Source: Azospirillum sp. B21 (GTDB taxonomy: Bacteria; Pseudomonadota; Alphaproteobacteria; Azospirillales; Azospirillaceae). From it: a stretch of 64,000 nt of DNA. The position numbers and the translations under genes are program-made. Shown piece by piece: positions 1 through 9,848 of the stretch. The notes beneath the pieces are model-generated. The model had not been told where the DNA came from, did no database searches, and was given only the letters and a program-made list of their open reading frames with translations. The stretch spans positions 626,837-690,836 of the forward strand of contig NZ_VTTO01000001.1 in NCBI RefSeq assembly GCF_008364825.1, in the 5' to 3' direction. Every line of letters starts with the position of its first letter. The first letter of the stretch is position 1.

Positions 1-1019
1 AACTGCGACAGACGGGCGATGGCCTTCACGATGTCGGTGGACTTGTCCATCACGATCACCGCGGCGGTGCCGAGGCCGGACTGCACTTCGCGCAGGCTGT
101 CGAAATCCATCAGGACGGTGTCGCAGATCGACTTCGGCAGGACCGGAACCGACGAGCCGCCGGGGATGATGCCCAGCAGGTTGTCCCAGCCGCCGCGCAC
201 ACCGCCGGCATGCTTTTCGATCAGCTCCTTCAGCGGGATGCCCATCTCCTCTTCCACGTTGCACGGGTTGTTGACGTGCCCAGAGATGCAGAAGAGCTTG
301 GTGCCCGAGTTCTTCGGACGGCCGAGGCCGGCGAACCAGGAGGCGCCGCGACGCAGGATGGTGGGAACAACCGCGATGGATTCGACGTTGTTCACCGTGG
401 TCGGGCAGGAATAGAGACCGGCCTGGGCGGGGAACGGCGGCTTGTTGCGCGGCTGACCCTTCTTGCCCTCGATCGACTCGATGAGCGCGGTTTCCTCGCC
501 ACAAATATACGCGCCCGCACCCCGGTGGATGTAGACGTCGTAAGTGTAGCCGGTGCCGCAGGCGTTCTTGCCGATCAGCCCCGCCGCATACGCCTCGTCG
601 ATGGCGCGCTGGACGTTGGAGCCCTCGTTGTAGAACTCGCCGCGGATGTAGATGTAGCAGGCCCTGGCGCCGATGGCGAAACCGGCGATCAGGCAGCCTT
701 CGATCAGCTTGTGCGGATCATGGCGCAGGATGTCGCGGTCCTTGCAGGTGCCGGGCTCGCCCTCGTCGGCGTTAATGACGAGGTAGACGGGCTTGTCGGT
801 CACGTTCTTCGGCATGAAGGACCACTTCATGCCGGTCGAGAAGCCGGCGCCGCCGCGGCCGCGCAGCCCCGATTCCTTCACCTGCTCGATGATCCAATCC
901 CGGCCATTGGCCAGGAAGGACGCCGTGTTGTCCCAATCACCGCGCTTGCGGGCCGCCTCGAGACCGAAGTCCTGGTAGCCGTAGAGGTTGGTGAAGATGC
1001 GGTCCTCATCGCGAAGCAT
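1..1019 (-). CDS. nuoF: NADH-quinone oxidoreductase subunit F (partial, C-terminus outside window)
   Basis: NuoF is the NADH-oxidising, FMN-binding subunit of the peripheral arm of respiratory complex I on the cytoplasmic side of the inner membrane. About 339 of the usual roughly 430 residues are present. The NADH-binding glycine-rich segment [13 protein letters not shown] is at about residues 54-66 and the FMN motif [13 protein letters not shown] at about 83-95. The C-terminal 4Fe-4S cysteines lie beyond the window edge. The ATG is preceded by a GAGGGGAC ribosome site, and the gene follows nuoE by 16 bp in the same operon. Confidence 0.97.
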   Translation of the reverse strand, partial: MLRDEDRIFTNLYGYQDFGLEAARKRGDWDNTASFLANGRDWIIEQVKESGLRGRGGAGFSTGMKWSFMPKNVTDKPVYLVINADEGEPGTCKDRDILRHDPHKLIEGCLIAGFAIGARACYIYIRGEFYNEGSNVQRAIDEAYAAGLIGKNACGTGYTYDVYIHRGAGAYICGEETALIESIEGKKGQPRNKPPFPAQAGLYSCPTTVNNVESIAVVPTILRRGASWFAGLGRPKNSGTKLFCISGHVNNPCNVEEEMGIPLKELIEKHAGGVRGGWDNLLGIIPGGSSVPVLPKSICDTVLMDFDSLREVQSGLGTAAVIVMDKSTDIVKAIARLSQ

Positions 1020-1035
1020 CGCTGTCCCCTCCCCC

Positions 1036-1683
1036 TCAATCGTCCGCTTGCGCGGTGGTGGCGTCCGCTTGCGCGGCGGTAAAGGCCTTCAGCGTCGTCG
1101 GGCCGCCGACCGGCTCCGAGGACTGACGGCCGATCTGCGAACCGGGCTTCGGCGTCTCGCCGCGCGCCAGCGCGTCGAGGATGCGCTCCATGTGCTCCGG
1201 GGCTACGTCTTCGTAGTAATCGTCACCGATCTGCACAACCGGCGCGTTGACGCAGGCGCCCGAGCACTCGACCTCGCCCAGCGTGAACTGGCCGTCGGCC
1301 GTGGTCTCGCCCACCTCGATGCCGAGCTTCTTCTTGCAGGTGTGGACGATGTCGTCCGACCCGCGCAGCCAGCAGGGCGTGGTGGTGCAGACCTGGATGT
1401 GGTGCCTGCCGACCGGGTTCTTGTTGTACATCGTGTAGAAGGTCGCGACCTCGTACACGCGGATGCGCGGCATGCCGAGCAGGTCGGCCACGGCGTCCAT
1501 GGCGACGCGCGGCAGCCAGCCGCCGTTCTGGCGCTGGGCCACGTCCAGCAGAGGCATGCAGGCGCTGGCCTGCTTGCCCTGCGGGTACTTGGCGATGATG
1601 CGCTTCGCCAGCTCCAGATTTTCCGGAGTGAAGGTGAAGCTGGTCGGCTCGGCGTGGCCGTGATCGGAAGCGGGCGCGCTCAT
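1036..1683 (-). CDS. nuoE: NADH-quinone oxidoreductase subunit E (24 kDa, 2Fe-2S)
   Basis: NuoE carries the N1a 2Fe-2S cluster of the complex I electron-input module and partners NuoF. The 215-residue protein shows the four cluster cysteines at about 99, 104, 140 and 144 (CTTTPC and CSGAC). The reading frame stays open far upstream into nuoD, but the ATG at 1683 overlaps the nuoD stop as ATGA and fits the family N-terminus, so that start was chosen. Position and overlap imply translational coupling within nuoABCDEF. Confidence 0.97.
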   Translation of the reverse strand: MSAPASDHGHAEPTSFTFTPENLELAKRIIAKYPQGKQASACMPLLDVAQRQNGGWLPRVAMDAVADLLGMPRIRVYEVATFYTMYNKNPVGRHHIQVCTTTPCWLRGSDDIVHTCKKKLGIEVGETTADGQFTLGEVECSGACVNAPVVQIGDDYYEDVAPEHMERILDALARGETPKPGSQIGRQSSEPVGGPTTLKAFTAAQADATTAQADD

Positions 1684-2930
1684 CGATCGATTTCTCCGAA
1701 AACGATGTCCATCGAGGCGATGTTGGCGACGGCGTCGGCCAGCATGTGACCCTTCGACATGAAGTCCAGGCCCTGAAGATGGGCGAAGCCCGGCGCGCGG
1801 ATCTTGCAGCGGTAGGGCTTGTTGGTGCCGTCGGAGACCAGATACACGCCGAATTCGCCCTTGGGCGCTTCGATGGCGGTGTAGGTCTCGCCGGCGGGGA
1901 CGTGGAAGCCCTCGGTGAAGAGCTTGAAATGGTGGATCAGCGCTTCCATCGAGCGCTTCATCTCGCCGCGCGGCGGCGGGGACACCTTCCGGTCCTCGAT
2001 CTTGTAAGGGCCGGCCGGCATCTCCTTGCAGCACTGGCGGATGATGCGCAGCGACTGCCGCATTTCTTCCATGCGCACGAGATAGCGCGCCCAGCAATCG
2101 CCGGTCAGGCCGACCGGGACGTCGAACTCCATGCGGTCGTAGACTTCGTAGGGCTGCGACTTGCGCAGGTCCCAGGCGACGCCGGAGCCGCGCAGCATCG
2201 GGCCGGTGAAGGCCCAGTCGAGCGCCTCCTCCTTGGTGACGATGCCGATGTCGACCGTGCGCTGCTTGAAGATGCGGTTCTCGGTCAGCAGGCTTTCGAG
2301 GTCATCCATGAACTTCGGATAACGCTCGGTGAAGGCCCAGATGTCGTCCAGCAGCCCGTCCGGCAGGTCCCAGGCGACGCCGCCGGGCCGGAAATAGTTG
2401 GCGTGCAGGCGGGCACCCGACACGCGCTCGTAGAACTCCATGAGGATTTCGCGTTCCTCGAAGCCCCACAGAGCCGGCGTGATGGCACCGACGTCCAGCG
2501 CGCCCGTCGTGATCGACAGGATGTGGTTCAGGATGCGCGTGATCTCAGAGAACAGCACGCGGATGTACTGGGCGCGCAGCGGCGCCTTGATCTGCAGCAG
2601 GTTCTCGATACCGAGCACATAGGCGTGCTCCATGCACATCGGGCTGACATAGTCCAGGCGGTCGAAATACGGCACGGCCTGGACGTAGGTCTTGTACTCG
2701 ATCAGCTTTTCGGTGCCGCGGTGCAGCAGGCCGATGTGCGGATCGCAACGCTCCACCACCTCGCCGTTCAGCTCCATCACCAGACGGAGCACGCCGTGGG
2801 CGGCCGGGTGCTGCGGCCCGAAATTCATCGTATAGGGCTTGATCTGCGTCTTGGTCTCGGGACCCGACGCGCTGATCGGACCAGTCGTGACGACGCCGGT
2901 CGCCGATTCGGTCGAAACGGTCATGCTCAC
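1680..2930 (-). CDS. nuoD: NADH-quinone oxidoreductase subunit D (49 kDa)
   Basis: NuoD is the 49-kDa subunit of the complex I Q-module and forms the quinone-binding pocket with NuoB. The protein has 416 residues, the usual length, with the conserved [13 protein letters not shown] segment at about 38-50. The first codon is GTG, overlapping the nuoC stop (GTGA) and preceded by GGGAG nine bases upstream. An ATG two codons later is an alternative start. The first 30 residues are Ser/Thr/Ala-rich and poorly conserved in the family. Confidence 0.97.
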   Translation of the reverse strand: MSMTVSTESATGVVTTGPISASGPETKTQIKPYTMNFGPQHPAAHGVLRLVMELNGEVVERCDPHIGLLHRGTEKLIEYKTYVQAVPYFDRLDYVSPMCMEHAYVLGIENLLQIKAPLRAQYIRVLFSEITRILNHILSITTGALDVGAITPALWGFEEREILMEFYERVSGARLHANYFRPGGVAWDLPDGLLDDIWAFTERYPKFMDDLESLLTENRIFKQRTVDIGIVTKEEALDWAFTGPMLRGSGVAWDLRKSQPYEVYDRMEFDVPVGLTGDCWARYLVRMEEMRQSLRIIRQCCKEMPAGPYKIEDRKVSPPPRGEMKRSMEALIHHFKLFTEGFHVPAGETYTAIEAPKGEFGVYLVSDGTNKPYRCKIRAPGFAHLQGLDFMSKGHMLADAVANIASMDIVFGEIDR

Positions 2931-3556
2931 GGCTTCTTGCTCCCGTCCTGGAGGGCCGCCTTCTCATCGCCGGGCAGCATGACGTTGGTCATGCCTTCCC
3001 ACGGGCTGAGGAAGTCGAAGGCGCGGAAATCCTGGGTCAGACGGACCGGCTCGTAGATCACGCGCTTCTGGTCCTCGTCGTACCGGGCCTCGACATAGCC
3101 GGTCAGCGGGAAGTCCTTGCGGAAGGGGTGCCCCTCGAACCCGTAGTCGGTGAGGATGCGGCGCAGGTCCGGGTGATTTTCGAAGAAGATGCCGAACAGG
3201 TCCCACACCTCGCGCTCGAACCAGTTGGCCGCGCTGAAGACGGAAACGGCCGACGGAACGGGCGTGTCCTCGTCGGTGGCCAGCTTCACGCGCATGCGCC
3301 GGTTGTGGGTGTAGCTGAGCAGCTGATAGACCACCTCGAACCGCTCGACGCGATCCGGGTAATCGACCGCGGTGATGTCGGTCAGCTGCTCGAACCGGAT
3401 GGCCGGATCGTCGCGCAGCGCGGTCAGCACCGTCAGGATGGCCGGCCGCTTGACCGTCACCATCAGCTCGCCGAGCCTCACCTCGACCTTCAGGACGTCG
3501 CCGCCGAGTTTGGCCGCGATGACGTCCCCGAGTTCCTTCAACGCCTGTTCGGACAT
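2927..3556 (-). CDS. nuoC: NADH-quinone oxidoreductase subunit C (30 kDa)
   Basis: NuoC is the 30-kDa subunit of the complex I connecting module. The 209-residue protein contains the family signature [20 protein letters not shown] followed by a conserved [13 protein letters not shown] segment. It is a separate gene here, not fused to nuoD as in enterobacteria. It lies 94 bp downstream of nuoB and overlaps nuoD by four bases. Confidence 0.97.
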   Translation of the reverse strand: MSEQALKELGDVIAAKLGGDVLKVEVRLGELMVTVKRPAILTVLTALRDDPAIRFEQLTDITAVDYPDRVERFEVVYQLLSYTHNRRMRVKLATDEDTPVPSAVSVFSAANWFEREVWDLFGIFFENHPDLRRILTDYGFEGHPFRKDFPLTGYVEARYDEDQKRVIYEPVRLTQDFRAFDFLSPWEGMTNVMLPGDEKAALQDGSKKP

Positions 3557-3650
3557 GGGTGGGACCCTGCCTTCCTACTTGTCTTCAGCGCGCTTGTCGT
3601 TCGTCCCGCCCGGCAGCGGCATGGCTGCGGGCGGGAACGGTACGCCGTGG

Positions 3651-4196
3651 TCAGCGGGCGATGCGGTTGCCGCGCTTGATCTTCTTCTGGAGCTGGAGGA
3701 TGCCGTAGATCAGCGCCTCCGCCGTCGGCGGGCAGCCGGGCACATAGATGTCGACCGGAACGATCCGGTCGCAGCCACGAACCACGGCGTAGGAATAGTG
3801 ATAATAACCGCCGCCGTTGGCGCAGGACCCCATGGAGATCACCCAGCGCGGCTCCGGCATCTGGTCGTAGACCTTGCGGAGCGCGGGGGCCATCTTATTG
3901 GTCAGGGTGCCGGCGACGATCATGCAGTCGGACTGGCGCGGGCTGGGACGCGGGATCACGCCGAAGCGGTCCAGGTCATACCGGCTCATATAGGCGTGGA
4001 TCATCTCCACCGCGCAGCAGGCCAGACCGAAGGTCATCGGCCACAGCGAGCCGGTCCGGGCCCAGGCCAGCAGGTCCTCGTACTTCGCCAGCACGAAGCC
4101 CTTGTCCTGGATCTCGTCGGAGACCGCGCGGATGTAGGCGTCCTGTTCCGGTCCGGGCGGAATCGGCGCCAGCGGCTTGGCGACCTCTACTCCCAT
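3651..4196 (-). CDS. nuoB: NADH-quinone oxidoreductase subunit B (PSST, 4Fe-4S N2)
   Basis: NuoB holds cluster N2, the last iron-sulfur centre before quinone in complex I. In the 181-residue reading the ligands are Cys60, Cys61, Cys125 and Cys155 (LACC, GSC and PGC motifs). An in-frame ATG at 4217 exists, but the ATG at 4196 has a strong AAAGGAG site eight bases upstream and gives the normal length. The start lies inside the end of nuoA (10-base overlap). Confidence 0.96.
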   Translation of the reverse strand: MGVEVAKPLAPIPPGPEQDAYIRAVSDEIQDKGFVLAKYEDLLAWARTGSLWPMTFGLACCAVEMIHAYMSRYDLDRFGVIPRPSPRQSDCMIVAGTLTNKMAPALRKVYDQMPEPRWVISMGSCANGGGYYHYSYAVVRGCDRIVPVDIYVPGCPPTAEALIYGILQLQKKIKRGNRIAR

Positions 4197-4555
4197 TCCA
4201 GAGCTCCTTTCTTCCACTCATAAATGAAGCCGATGGTCAGGATGCCCAGGAACAGCATCATCGACCAGAAGCCGAACAGCCCGATATCGCCGAGGGCGAT
4301 CGCCCACGGGAACAGGAAGGCGACTTCCAGGTCGAAGATGATGAACAGGATCGAGACCAGGTAGAACCGCACGTCGAACTTGGTGCGCGCGTCCTCGAAC
4401 GGCTCGAAGCCGCATTCGTAGGGGGAGACCTTCTCGGCGTCCGGGTTCTTCGGGCTGATGACGTAGGATGCACCAACCATCACCGCGGCCAGCGCGATGC
4501 CGATCAGCAGAAACACCAGGATCGGAAGATACTCAATGATCAGCGGAGTCGACAC
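4187..4555 (-). CDS. nuoA: NADH-quinone oxidoreductase subunit A
   Basis: NuoA is a small membrane subunit of complex I near the junction with the peripheral arm. The 122-residue protein has three hydrophobic helices (about 8-30, 62-85 and 90-112) with the conserved loop [20 protein letters not shown] between the first and second. Translation starts at GTG with GGGAGGAA just upstream. This is the first gene of the nuo operon in the window; the 314 bp upstream should hold its promoter. Confidence 0.96.
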   Translation of the reverse strand: MSTPLIIEYLPILVFLLIGIALAAVMVGASYVISPKNPDAEKVSPYECGFEPFEDARTKFDVRFYLVSILFIIFDLEVAFLFPWAIALGDIGLFGFWSMMLFLGILTIGFIYEWKKGALEWE

Positions 4556-4869
4556 CGCGTTCCTCCCATAAGCCCACGACCACGGGCGCCGTTCCAGCCG
4601 GAAATCGGCGGAAGCGCAAAGCCGTGGCAGCCATGCCTTGGATTAGCCCATCAGACGGGCCGGAATATATGCCGAGACCGTGGGCAAGGAAAGCGCTTTG
4701 AATCGCTTTTCACTACGCGGAAGGACAAGCCGGTCCCTGCGGTAGATCCTGGTAATACCACGTTTTTAAAAACGGGCAAAGGAAAGACTATTCGCATGCG
4801 AAAAAGGACCCGCGATCTGCGAGTCCTTGGGCCATACTGGCGAACGTCAGAGATTTTTCAAAAGGAAAG
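4556..4869. other. Intergenic region between nuoA and tRNA-Asp
   Basis: This stretch has no credible gene. It should carry the promoter of the minus-strand nuo operon; the best -10-like match is TATATT at 4669-4664 on the minus strand, but I find no convincing -35, so this is only a suggestion. The far end (4801-4828) is the terminator of tRNA-Asp, described separately. Confidence 0.4.
4801..4828 (-). terminator. Intrinsic terminator of tRNA-Asp
   Basis: On the minus strand AAGGACTCGC and GCGGGTCCTT pair over ten base pairs (one G-T wobble) around a five-base loop and are followed by five T residues. The hairpin lies 41 bp past the CCA end of the tRNA. Confidence 0.85.
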
Positions 4870-4946
<77 letters not shown>

Positions 4947-5050
4947 GCTGAGCGACTTGGTTCGAACACCATCCAATTGCAAAGCCAAAGCTTTGAACTG
5001 ACTGCTGTTTTCACCGGGACCGTTGAGGCCCCCCGTCGTTCGGTGGGCGG

Positions 5051-5080
5051 TTTGTAGTCGCCCGGGAGGCCGCCTGTCAA
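5051..5080 (-). promoter_or_regulatory. Predicted sigma-70-type promoter of tRNA-Asp
   Basis: On the minus strand there is a perfect TTGACA (5080-5075), an 18-bp spacer and TACAAA (5056-5051). The implied start near 5044 gives a leader of about 98 nt before the tRNA 5' end. Confidence 0.7.
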
Positions 5081-5145
5081 TCACCAAATTGCAAAAAATT
5101 AATGTCGGGCCGGTCGCTCGGGTCCTGGCCGTCGCCCCACCCTGT

Positions 5146-5373
5146 TCAAGGCAGTTGATGCGCTTCCCGGCGCAGAGCCTCCAGGCGGTCGAAGGCCTGG
5201 ATCATGCCGGCCGACAGTTCCCGGTGGTCGACGGCATCGGGTCCGCCGAAACGGGTCAGTGTTTCTTCCAGGGCCCGGGCGAGATGTTCGGCGACGTCCA
5301 GGTGCTTTTGTTCCAGCGCCAGTTCGAGAGCGGCGAGGATGCGGTCGCCGAGCCGCCGATCGTTCGAAGTCAT
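5146..5373 (-). CDS. Small conserved helical protein, unknown function
   Basis: This frame gives a 75-residue protein from ATG at 5373. It is almost entirely predicted helix, beginning with SNDRRLGDRILAALELALEQ, and is acidic with regular Leu/Ala spacing. Proteins of this kind occur in other Rhodospirillales as hypothetical proteins; I know no function. The frame is open upstream to 5700, but that extension is Arg/Pro-rich and shadow-like, so the internal ATG was preferred. It is divergent from the secreted protein at 5540. Confidence 0.6.
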   Translation of the reverse strand: MTSNDRRLGDRILAALELALEQKHLDVAEHLARALEETLTRFGGPDAVDHRELSAGMIQAFDRLEALRREAHQLP

Positions 5374-5539
5374 GCGTTTCCCCAGCCCGTGGATTTCTGC
5401 GGCCGGCCATCGGCCGGCCTTGTTTCGGTTGCCATTGCAGGATAGCAGTTTCGCCGCGGCGGAGCGGTGGGAATCGCACGCTGCGACATTTCGGTGGCAC
5501 CTCTTCCGATTCGGTCGCTCGCCATGCGATAGTGCGGCC

Positions 5540-5827
5540 ATGCCGTTCCATGCTTCATCCTGCCGCAGTCTCGTCGCCCTTCTGCTGACCGCCGGCCTCG
5601 TCATGGCGGCGGAACCGGCGCCGGCCGCCTCCAATGTCTCCGCCGCGCAGGCGGAGGCCAAGGAGATCGCCAAGTCCATGGGCAACTGCACCCCGGCCAA
5701 GGTCGAGGTGCTGCGCTATACCGTCGGACGCGAGGGATCGACGACCTTCAAGATCGGCTGCAGCGAGGACAAGGATGCCTTCGTCGTCGTGCAGTGCCGG
5801 TCGCGCATCTGTGCGCTGGCGCGCTGA
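5540..5827 (+). CDS. Small secreted protein, unknown function
   Basis: A 95-residue protein. Residues 1-23 look like a Sec signal peptide (hydrophobic SLVALLLTAGLVMAA), with likely cleavage near the Ala/Pro-rich stretch at 23-30. The mature part is about 65 residues with four cysteines (GNCTP, IGCSE and VQCRSRIC), which suggests two disulfides in the periplasm. The frame is open well upstream, but only the ATG at 5540 yields a sensible signal peptide. I recognise no family. Confidence 0.7.
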   Translation: MPFHASSCRSLVALLLTAGLVMAAEPAPAASNVSAAQAEAKEIAKSMGNCTPAKVEVLRYTVGREGSTTFKIGCSEDKDAFVVVQCRSRICALAR

Positions 5828-5938
5828 GAGCCGCAAGGACGAGCCGCATGAGTGAATTCACCGCTTGTTAACCGCGGTCGCGCGCAATTGCGGAATACGG
5901 CGGACCATAAGCGGTGCGCGCATGGCAGCAGGGGCCGG

Positions 5939-6367
5939 ATGACGATGGGCATGGGACGGACTGTGTCGGTGCGGGGTTGGCTGGCCATTGCCGTGGCAGG
6001 GCCGGTGATGGCGTTGGCCGGCTGCACCTCCCCGCTCGGGCTGGCGGCGGCCGGCGCTGATGTGGTGACGCTGAACGCCACCAAGAAGACCATCGGCGAT
6101 CATCTGGTGTCGGCCGCGACCGGCCGCGACTGTTCGATCATCAGCTTCGAGCAGAGCGGCGACTATTGCCCGGACAAGGTGGAGATCGACCGCTCGCGGG
6201 TCTATTGCTACCGCACGCTGGCCGATGTCGAGTGCCACCACATTCCCGATCCCTACCGCAACGGCAACACGGCGCTCGCCAGCCCGCCGCCTGAGATCCG
6301 GACGGTGCCGCGCAGGAAGAGCTGGTTCGACGACGCCACGCCCTATACGGCGAACAACGGGACCTGA
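5939..6367 (+). CDS. Predicted lipoprotein, unknown function
   Basis: A 142-residue protein starting MTMGMGRTVSVRG, with a hydrophobic signal ending in the lipobox LAGC, so it should be lipidated at that Cys (about residue 28). The mature domain has six further cysteines, including RDCSIIS, DYCPDK, YCYRT and ECHH, and a Pro-rich tail. It follows the other secreted protein on the same strand by 111 bp. No known family was recognised, so role and partners are unknown. Confidence 0.75.
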   Translation: MTMGMGRTVSVRGWLAIAVAGPVMALAGCTSPLGLAAAGADVVTLNATKKTIGDHLVSAATGRDCSIISFEQSGDYCPDKVEIDRSRVYCYRTLADVECHHIPDPYRNGNTALASPPPEIRTVPRRKSWFDDATPYTANNGT

Positions 6368-6389
6368 ACGTTCGGTTTTTCCGCGCCGT

Positions 6390-6848
6390 TCAGCGCACCT
6401 TCTTGGCGACGAAGGCCTTGGCGATCGCCATCATCGCCTTCTCGTGCGTCGGTCCGCCGGCCGGTGCATCGTGAACGACAGCCCCCTTGGCAGCCGCCGC
6501 AGCCTTGCCGGCGGGGGCGCCGCGCTGGGGAACCGGATCTCCCGAATCGCGGCCCAACTGGTTCAACAGGTTTTCAAGCGCATCGCGGCTGAGGCCGGAA
6601 GCGGACGGCCGCCCTCCCCCTGCCCCGCCGCCCGCCGCCGGACGCGCGGCTGCGCTCCGGCTGGGCGGACGGCCGGCACGCTCGATGGCGGCCGCGGCGA
6701 TGGCCTTCAGGAAGGGCTGGGCGATCCCTCGCAGCAGGTCGGGGTCCTCGACGGCCCAGGCCATCAGAATCTTCTGCGCGTTCATCCGGCTGCCCTTGGC
6801 CGCCAGGATCGCTTCGCGGACCTTGCCGTCGACGTAGGAATTGCTCAT
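6390..6848 (-). CDS. Conserved hypothetical protein with Ala/Gly-rich linker
   Basis: A 152-residue protein. Residues 1-57 are a compact helical domain beginning MSNSYVDGKVREAILAAKG. A low-complexity Ala/Gly/Arg/Pro linker follows at about 58-85, then a helical segment (LSRDALENLLNQLGR), a second Ala-rich linker and a basic C-terminal helix ending AFVAKKVR. Architecture and composition suggest a cytoplasmic protein with two small helical modules. I do not recognise the family. The gene converges with the lipoprotein gene 22 bp away. Confidence 0.7.
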   Translation of the reverse strand: MSNSYVDGKVREAILAAKGSRMNAQKILMAWAVEDPDLLRGIAQPFLKAIAAAAIERAGRPPSRSAAARPAAGGGAGGGRPSASGLSRDALENLLNQLGRDSGDPVPQRGAPAGKAAAAAKGAVVHDAPAGGPTHEKAMMAIAKAFVAKKVR

Positions 6849-7015
6849 CGGGAATCGTCCACCGGGATATGTCCGCCAGCCGCTTTGGGACCGCGAGAAC
6901 CACGGAGGACTGTCGGTCCAACTCGGTTAACAAACGGTTGCAGAGCCCTTTGCACATTCCGGAAGGAATGGAAGAAGCGGTTGCCGCGGAACCGGGAGGC
7001 GCGGATAGTGGCGGG

Positions 7016-7669
7016 ATGCTGATCGAAACCTTCGCCGACCTGATCTGCCCCTGGTGCTACATCGGCAAGCGCCGGCTCGACCGGGCGCTGATGCAGCGGC
7101 CCGGCCTGCGCCCGGAACTCCGCTGGCAGCCGTTCCAGCTGAACCCGGATATGCCGCGGGGCGGGATGTCGCGCGACGATTATCTGGCCGCGAAGTTCGG
7201 CGGCGGGGAGCGCGCCCGGCAGATTCACCGGGTGGTCGAGGACACGGCGGCACGGGACGGGCTGCCGCTGGCGCTCGACCGCATTCAGCGCACGCCCAAC
7301 AGCTTCGACGCGCACCGGCTGGTCCGAATCGCCGGGCGCCACGGGCTGGGCAACGCGATGGCCGATGCGCTGTTCGCCGCCTATTTCGTCGAGGGCGTGG
7401 ACATCGGCGACCGGGACGCGCTGGCCAGCGTCGCCGCCGGGTTGGGCATGGATTTCGCCGAGACGCGGCGCCAGTTGTCCACCGACGCCGAATCGGCTTC
7501 CGTGCATGCCGCCGACGCGCTGGCCCGCCAGATGGGACTGCAGGCGGTGCCCTGCTACATCTTCAACCGCCGCTACGCTCTGTCCGGCGCGCAGGAGCCG
7601 GCAAGTTTTCTGCCGCTGCTAGACCTCGGCAGCGAAGAGCCGGAGAATTTGTCGGTCGTGTCCGGCTGA
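7016..7669 (+). CDS. DsbA-family oxidoreductase, FrnE-like
   Basis: A 217-residue protein of the thioredoxin-fold FrnE/2-hydroxychromene-2-carboxylate isomerase group. The active-site motif CPWC is at about residues 10-13 (FADLICPWCYIGKRRLDRAL). The cis-Pro region GLQAVPCYIFN is near 175-185. There is no signal peptide, so it should act in the cytoplasm, probably as a thiol-disulfide oxidoreductase or isomerase; the substrate is unknown. An upstream ATG at 6968 would add 16 residues, but the family normally begins just before the first beta strand. It converges with prpE across a shared terminator. Confidence 0.88.
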   Translation: MLIETFADLICPWCYIGKRRLDRALMQRPGLRPELRWQPFQLNPDMPRGGMSRDDYLAAKFGGGERARQIHRVVEDTAARDGLPLALDRIQRTPNSFDAHRLVRIAGRHGLGNAMADALFAAYFVEGVDIGDRDALASVAAGLGMDFAETRRQLSTDAESASVHAADALARQMGLQAVPCYIFNRRYALSGAQEPASFLPLLDLGSEEPENLSVVSG

Positions 7670-7683
7670 CACAGCCTAATGAG

Positions 7684-7710
7684 AAAGGGCGGCCCGAGAG
7701 CCGCCCTTTT
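7684..7710. terminator. Bidirectional intrinsic terminator
   Basis: AAAGGGCGGC and GCCGCCCTTT form a ten-bp stem with a six-base loop, T-rich on both strands. It lies between the convergent DsbA-family and prpE genes and can serve both. Confidence 0.85.
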
Positions 7711-7724
7711 CCCTGTCCGCCCGA

Positions 7725-9662
7725 TCAGGCCGGCGTGCTGCTGGTCTTGGCATAGCCCAGCGTCTTCAGCGCATCGGCGATCTCCGGCAGAATGCCCGGA
7801 TCGTCGATGGTCGCCGGCATCTTGTAGTCCTGGCTGTCGGCGATCTTCTGCATGGTGCCGCGCAGGATCTTGCCGGACCGCGTCTTCGGCAGGCGGTCGA
7901 CCACCAGGGCGCGCTTGAAGTCGGCGACCGGGCCGATCTGCTCGCGCACCAGCTGAACGACCTCCTTGACGATCTCCTCGTGCGGACGGGTGACGCCTGC
8001 CTTCAGGCAGACGAAGCCCAACGGCACTTGGCCCTTCAGGTCGTCGGCCACACCGATCACCGCGCATTCGGCGACGTCCTTGTGGCTCGACAGCACCTCC
8101 TCCATGGCGCCGGTGGACAGGCGGTGGCCGGCGACGTTGATGATGTCGTCGGTGCGGGCCATGACGTAGACATAGCCGTCATCGTCGATGAAGCCGGCGT
8201 CGCCGGTCTGATAATAGCCCGGGTAATCAGCGAGGTAGGACTTCTTGAAGCGCTCGTCGGCGTTCCACAGCGTCGGCAGCGTGCCCGGAGGCAGCGGCAG
8301 CTTGACGCAGATGGCGCCGATATCGCCGCGCGGAACCTCCTTCAGCTCGGCGTTCAGCACCCGCACGTCCCAGCCCGGCATCGGGCGGGTGGCGGAGCCG
8401 TACTTGATCGGGAACAGGTGGACGCCCAGCGGATTGCCCGAAATCGCCCAGCCGGTCTCGGTCTGCCACCAGTGGTCGATGACCGGAACGTTCAGATTGT
8501 CCTCGGCCCAGTGCAGCGTGTCGGGGTCCGACCGCTCGCCGGCCAGGAACAGGGCGCGGAAGTGCGACAGGTCGTACTTCTTCAGGTAATTGGCGTCCGG
8601 ATCCTCGCGCTTGATGGCGCGGAAGGCGGTGGGCGCGGTGAACAGCGTGCCAACCTTGTGCTGCTCGATCACGCGCCAGAAGGTGCCCGGATCGGGGGTG
8701 CCGACCGGCTTGCCTTCGAACACAACGGTGGTGCAGCCGGTCAGCAGCGGCGCATAGACTATGTAGGAGTGGCCGACGACCCAGCCCACATCCGACGCCG
8801 CCCAATAAACCTCGCCGGGCTTGACGTTGTAGATGTTGGTCATGGTCCAGCGCAGCGCCACCGCATGGCCGCCATTGTCGCGCACCACGCCCTTGGGCTG
8901 CCCGGTCGTGCCGGAGGTGTAGAGAATATAGAGCGGGTCGGTGGCCTTGACGGGCACGCATTCCGCCGGCTCGGCCTTCGCCACGGCCTCCATCCAGTCG
9001 ACGTCGCGGCCGGCGACGAGGGCCGCGGTCTCCTGCGGGCGCTGATAGACGATGACGCTGCTGGGCTTGTGGGCCGACTGTTCGATGGCGGAGTCCAGCA
9101 TCGGCTTGTACTTGACGATGCGGTTCGGCTCGATGCCGCAGGAGGCCGAGACGATTGCCTTCGGCTTGGCGTCGTCGATGCGGGTCGCCAGTTCGTGCGG
9201 GGCGAAGCCGCCGAACACCACCGAATGCACGGCGCCCAGACGGGCGCAGGCCAGCATGGCGACGACCGACTGCGGGATCATCGGCATGTAGAGGAGGACG
9301 CGGTCGCCCTTCTCCACGCCCTGGGCGCGCAGCGCGCCGGCGAAGCGGGCGACCTGATCCTGCAGCTCGGCATAGGTGATGGTCTGGACGGTCTGGGTGA
9401 CCGGGCTGTCATAGATGATCGCCGCCTGCGCGCCGCGACCCGCCTCCACATGGCGATCGACCGCGTTGTAGCAGGTGTTCAGCTCCCCACCGGTGAACCA
9501 GCGGTAGAAGGGCGCGTTGCTGTCGTCCAGCACCTTGTCCCACGGCTTGAACCAGGAAATGTCCTTCGCCGCCTCGCCCCAGAACCCGGTGGGGTCCGAC
9601 AGGGAACGGGCATGCATCTGGTCGAAAAGCTCTGCAGTCGTGGTGCTGGCGGTCGGGCTCAT
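7725..9662 (-). CDS. prpE: Propionyl-CoA synthetase (acyl-CoA/acetyl-CoA synthetase family)
   Basis: A 645-residue adenylate-forming enzyme that activates a short-chain acid, most likely propionate, to its CoA ester via an acyl-AMP. The P-loop-like motif YILYTSGTTGQPKG is at about 245-258, followed by HWWQTETGW, YQTGD and the hinge RTDDIINVAGHRLSTG. Near the C-terminus is PKTRSGK (about 592-598), whose Lys is the conserved catalytic and acetylation-controlled residue. Length and the N-terminal GFWGEAAKDISWFKPWDKVL segment match PrpE/ACSS3 better than Acs. A GAGGGA site precedes the ATG. No prpBCD genes are adjacent, so the propionate assignment rests on the family. Confidence 0.88.
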   Translation of the reverse strand: MSPTASTTTAELFDQMHARSLSDPTGFWGEAAKDISWFKPWDKVLDDSNAPFYRWFTGGELNTCYNAVDRHVEAGRGAQAAIIYDSPVTQTVQTITYAELQDQVARFAGALRAQGVEKGDRVLLYMPMIPQSVVAMLACARLGAVHSVVFGGFAPHELATRIDDAKPKAIVSASCGIEPNRIVKYKPMLDSAIEQSAHKPSSVIVYQRPQETAALVAGRDVDWMEAVAKAEPAECVPVKATDPLYILYTSGTTGQPKGVVRDNGGHAVALRWTMTNIYNVKPGEVYWAASDVGWVVGHSYIVYAPLLTGCTTVVFEGKPVGTPDPGTFWRVIEQHKVGTLFTAPTAFRAIKREDPDANYLKKYDLSHFRALFLAGERSDPDTLHWAEDNLNVPVIDHWWQTETGWAISGNPLGVHLFPIKYGSATRPMPGWDVRVLNAELKEVPRGDIGAICVKLPLPPGTLPTLWNADERFKKSYLADYPGYYQTGDAGFIDDDGYVYVMARTDDIINVAGHRLSTGAMEEVLSSHKDVAECAVIGVADDLKGQVPLGFVCLKAGVTRPHEEIVKEVVQLVREQIGPVADFKRALVVDRLPKTRSGKILRGTMQKIADSQDYKMPATIDDPGILPEIADALKTLGYAKTSSTPA

Positions 9663-9848
9663 GGCAGGGCGTCCCTCGTTCTATTTTGGTACTATTCGGT
9701 GCGCATTTCCTCTCGGCCGCGAAACGATCAGTTCCGCCGCCTCCACAATCTGCGACAAAAGCATAAGTGCTGGCAAATGTCAGAAGGTCGGGGGTGCGGC
9801 GAGCTGTCGCATTCCCCGTTCGTGAAACGCCGTTCCGAAACTTGGAAT

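Noticed and set aside
5146..5700. Longer 184-residue reading of the small helical gene
   Set aside because: The extra N-terminal 109 residues overlap the divergent secreted-protein gene and look like a shadow; the ATG at 5373 gives a compact protein.
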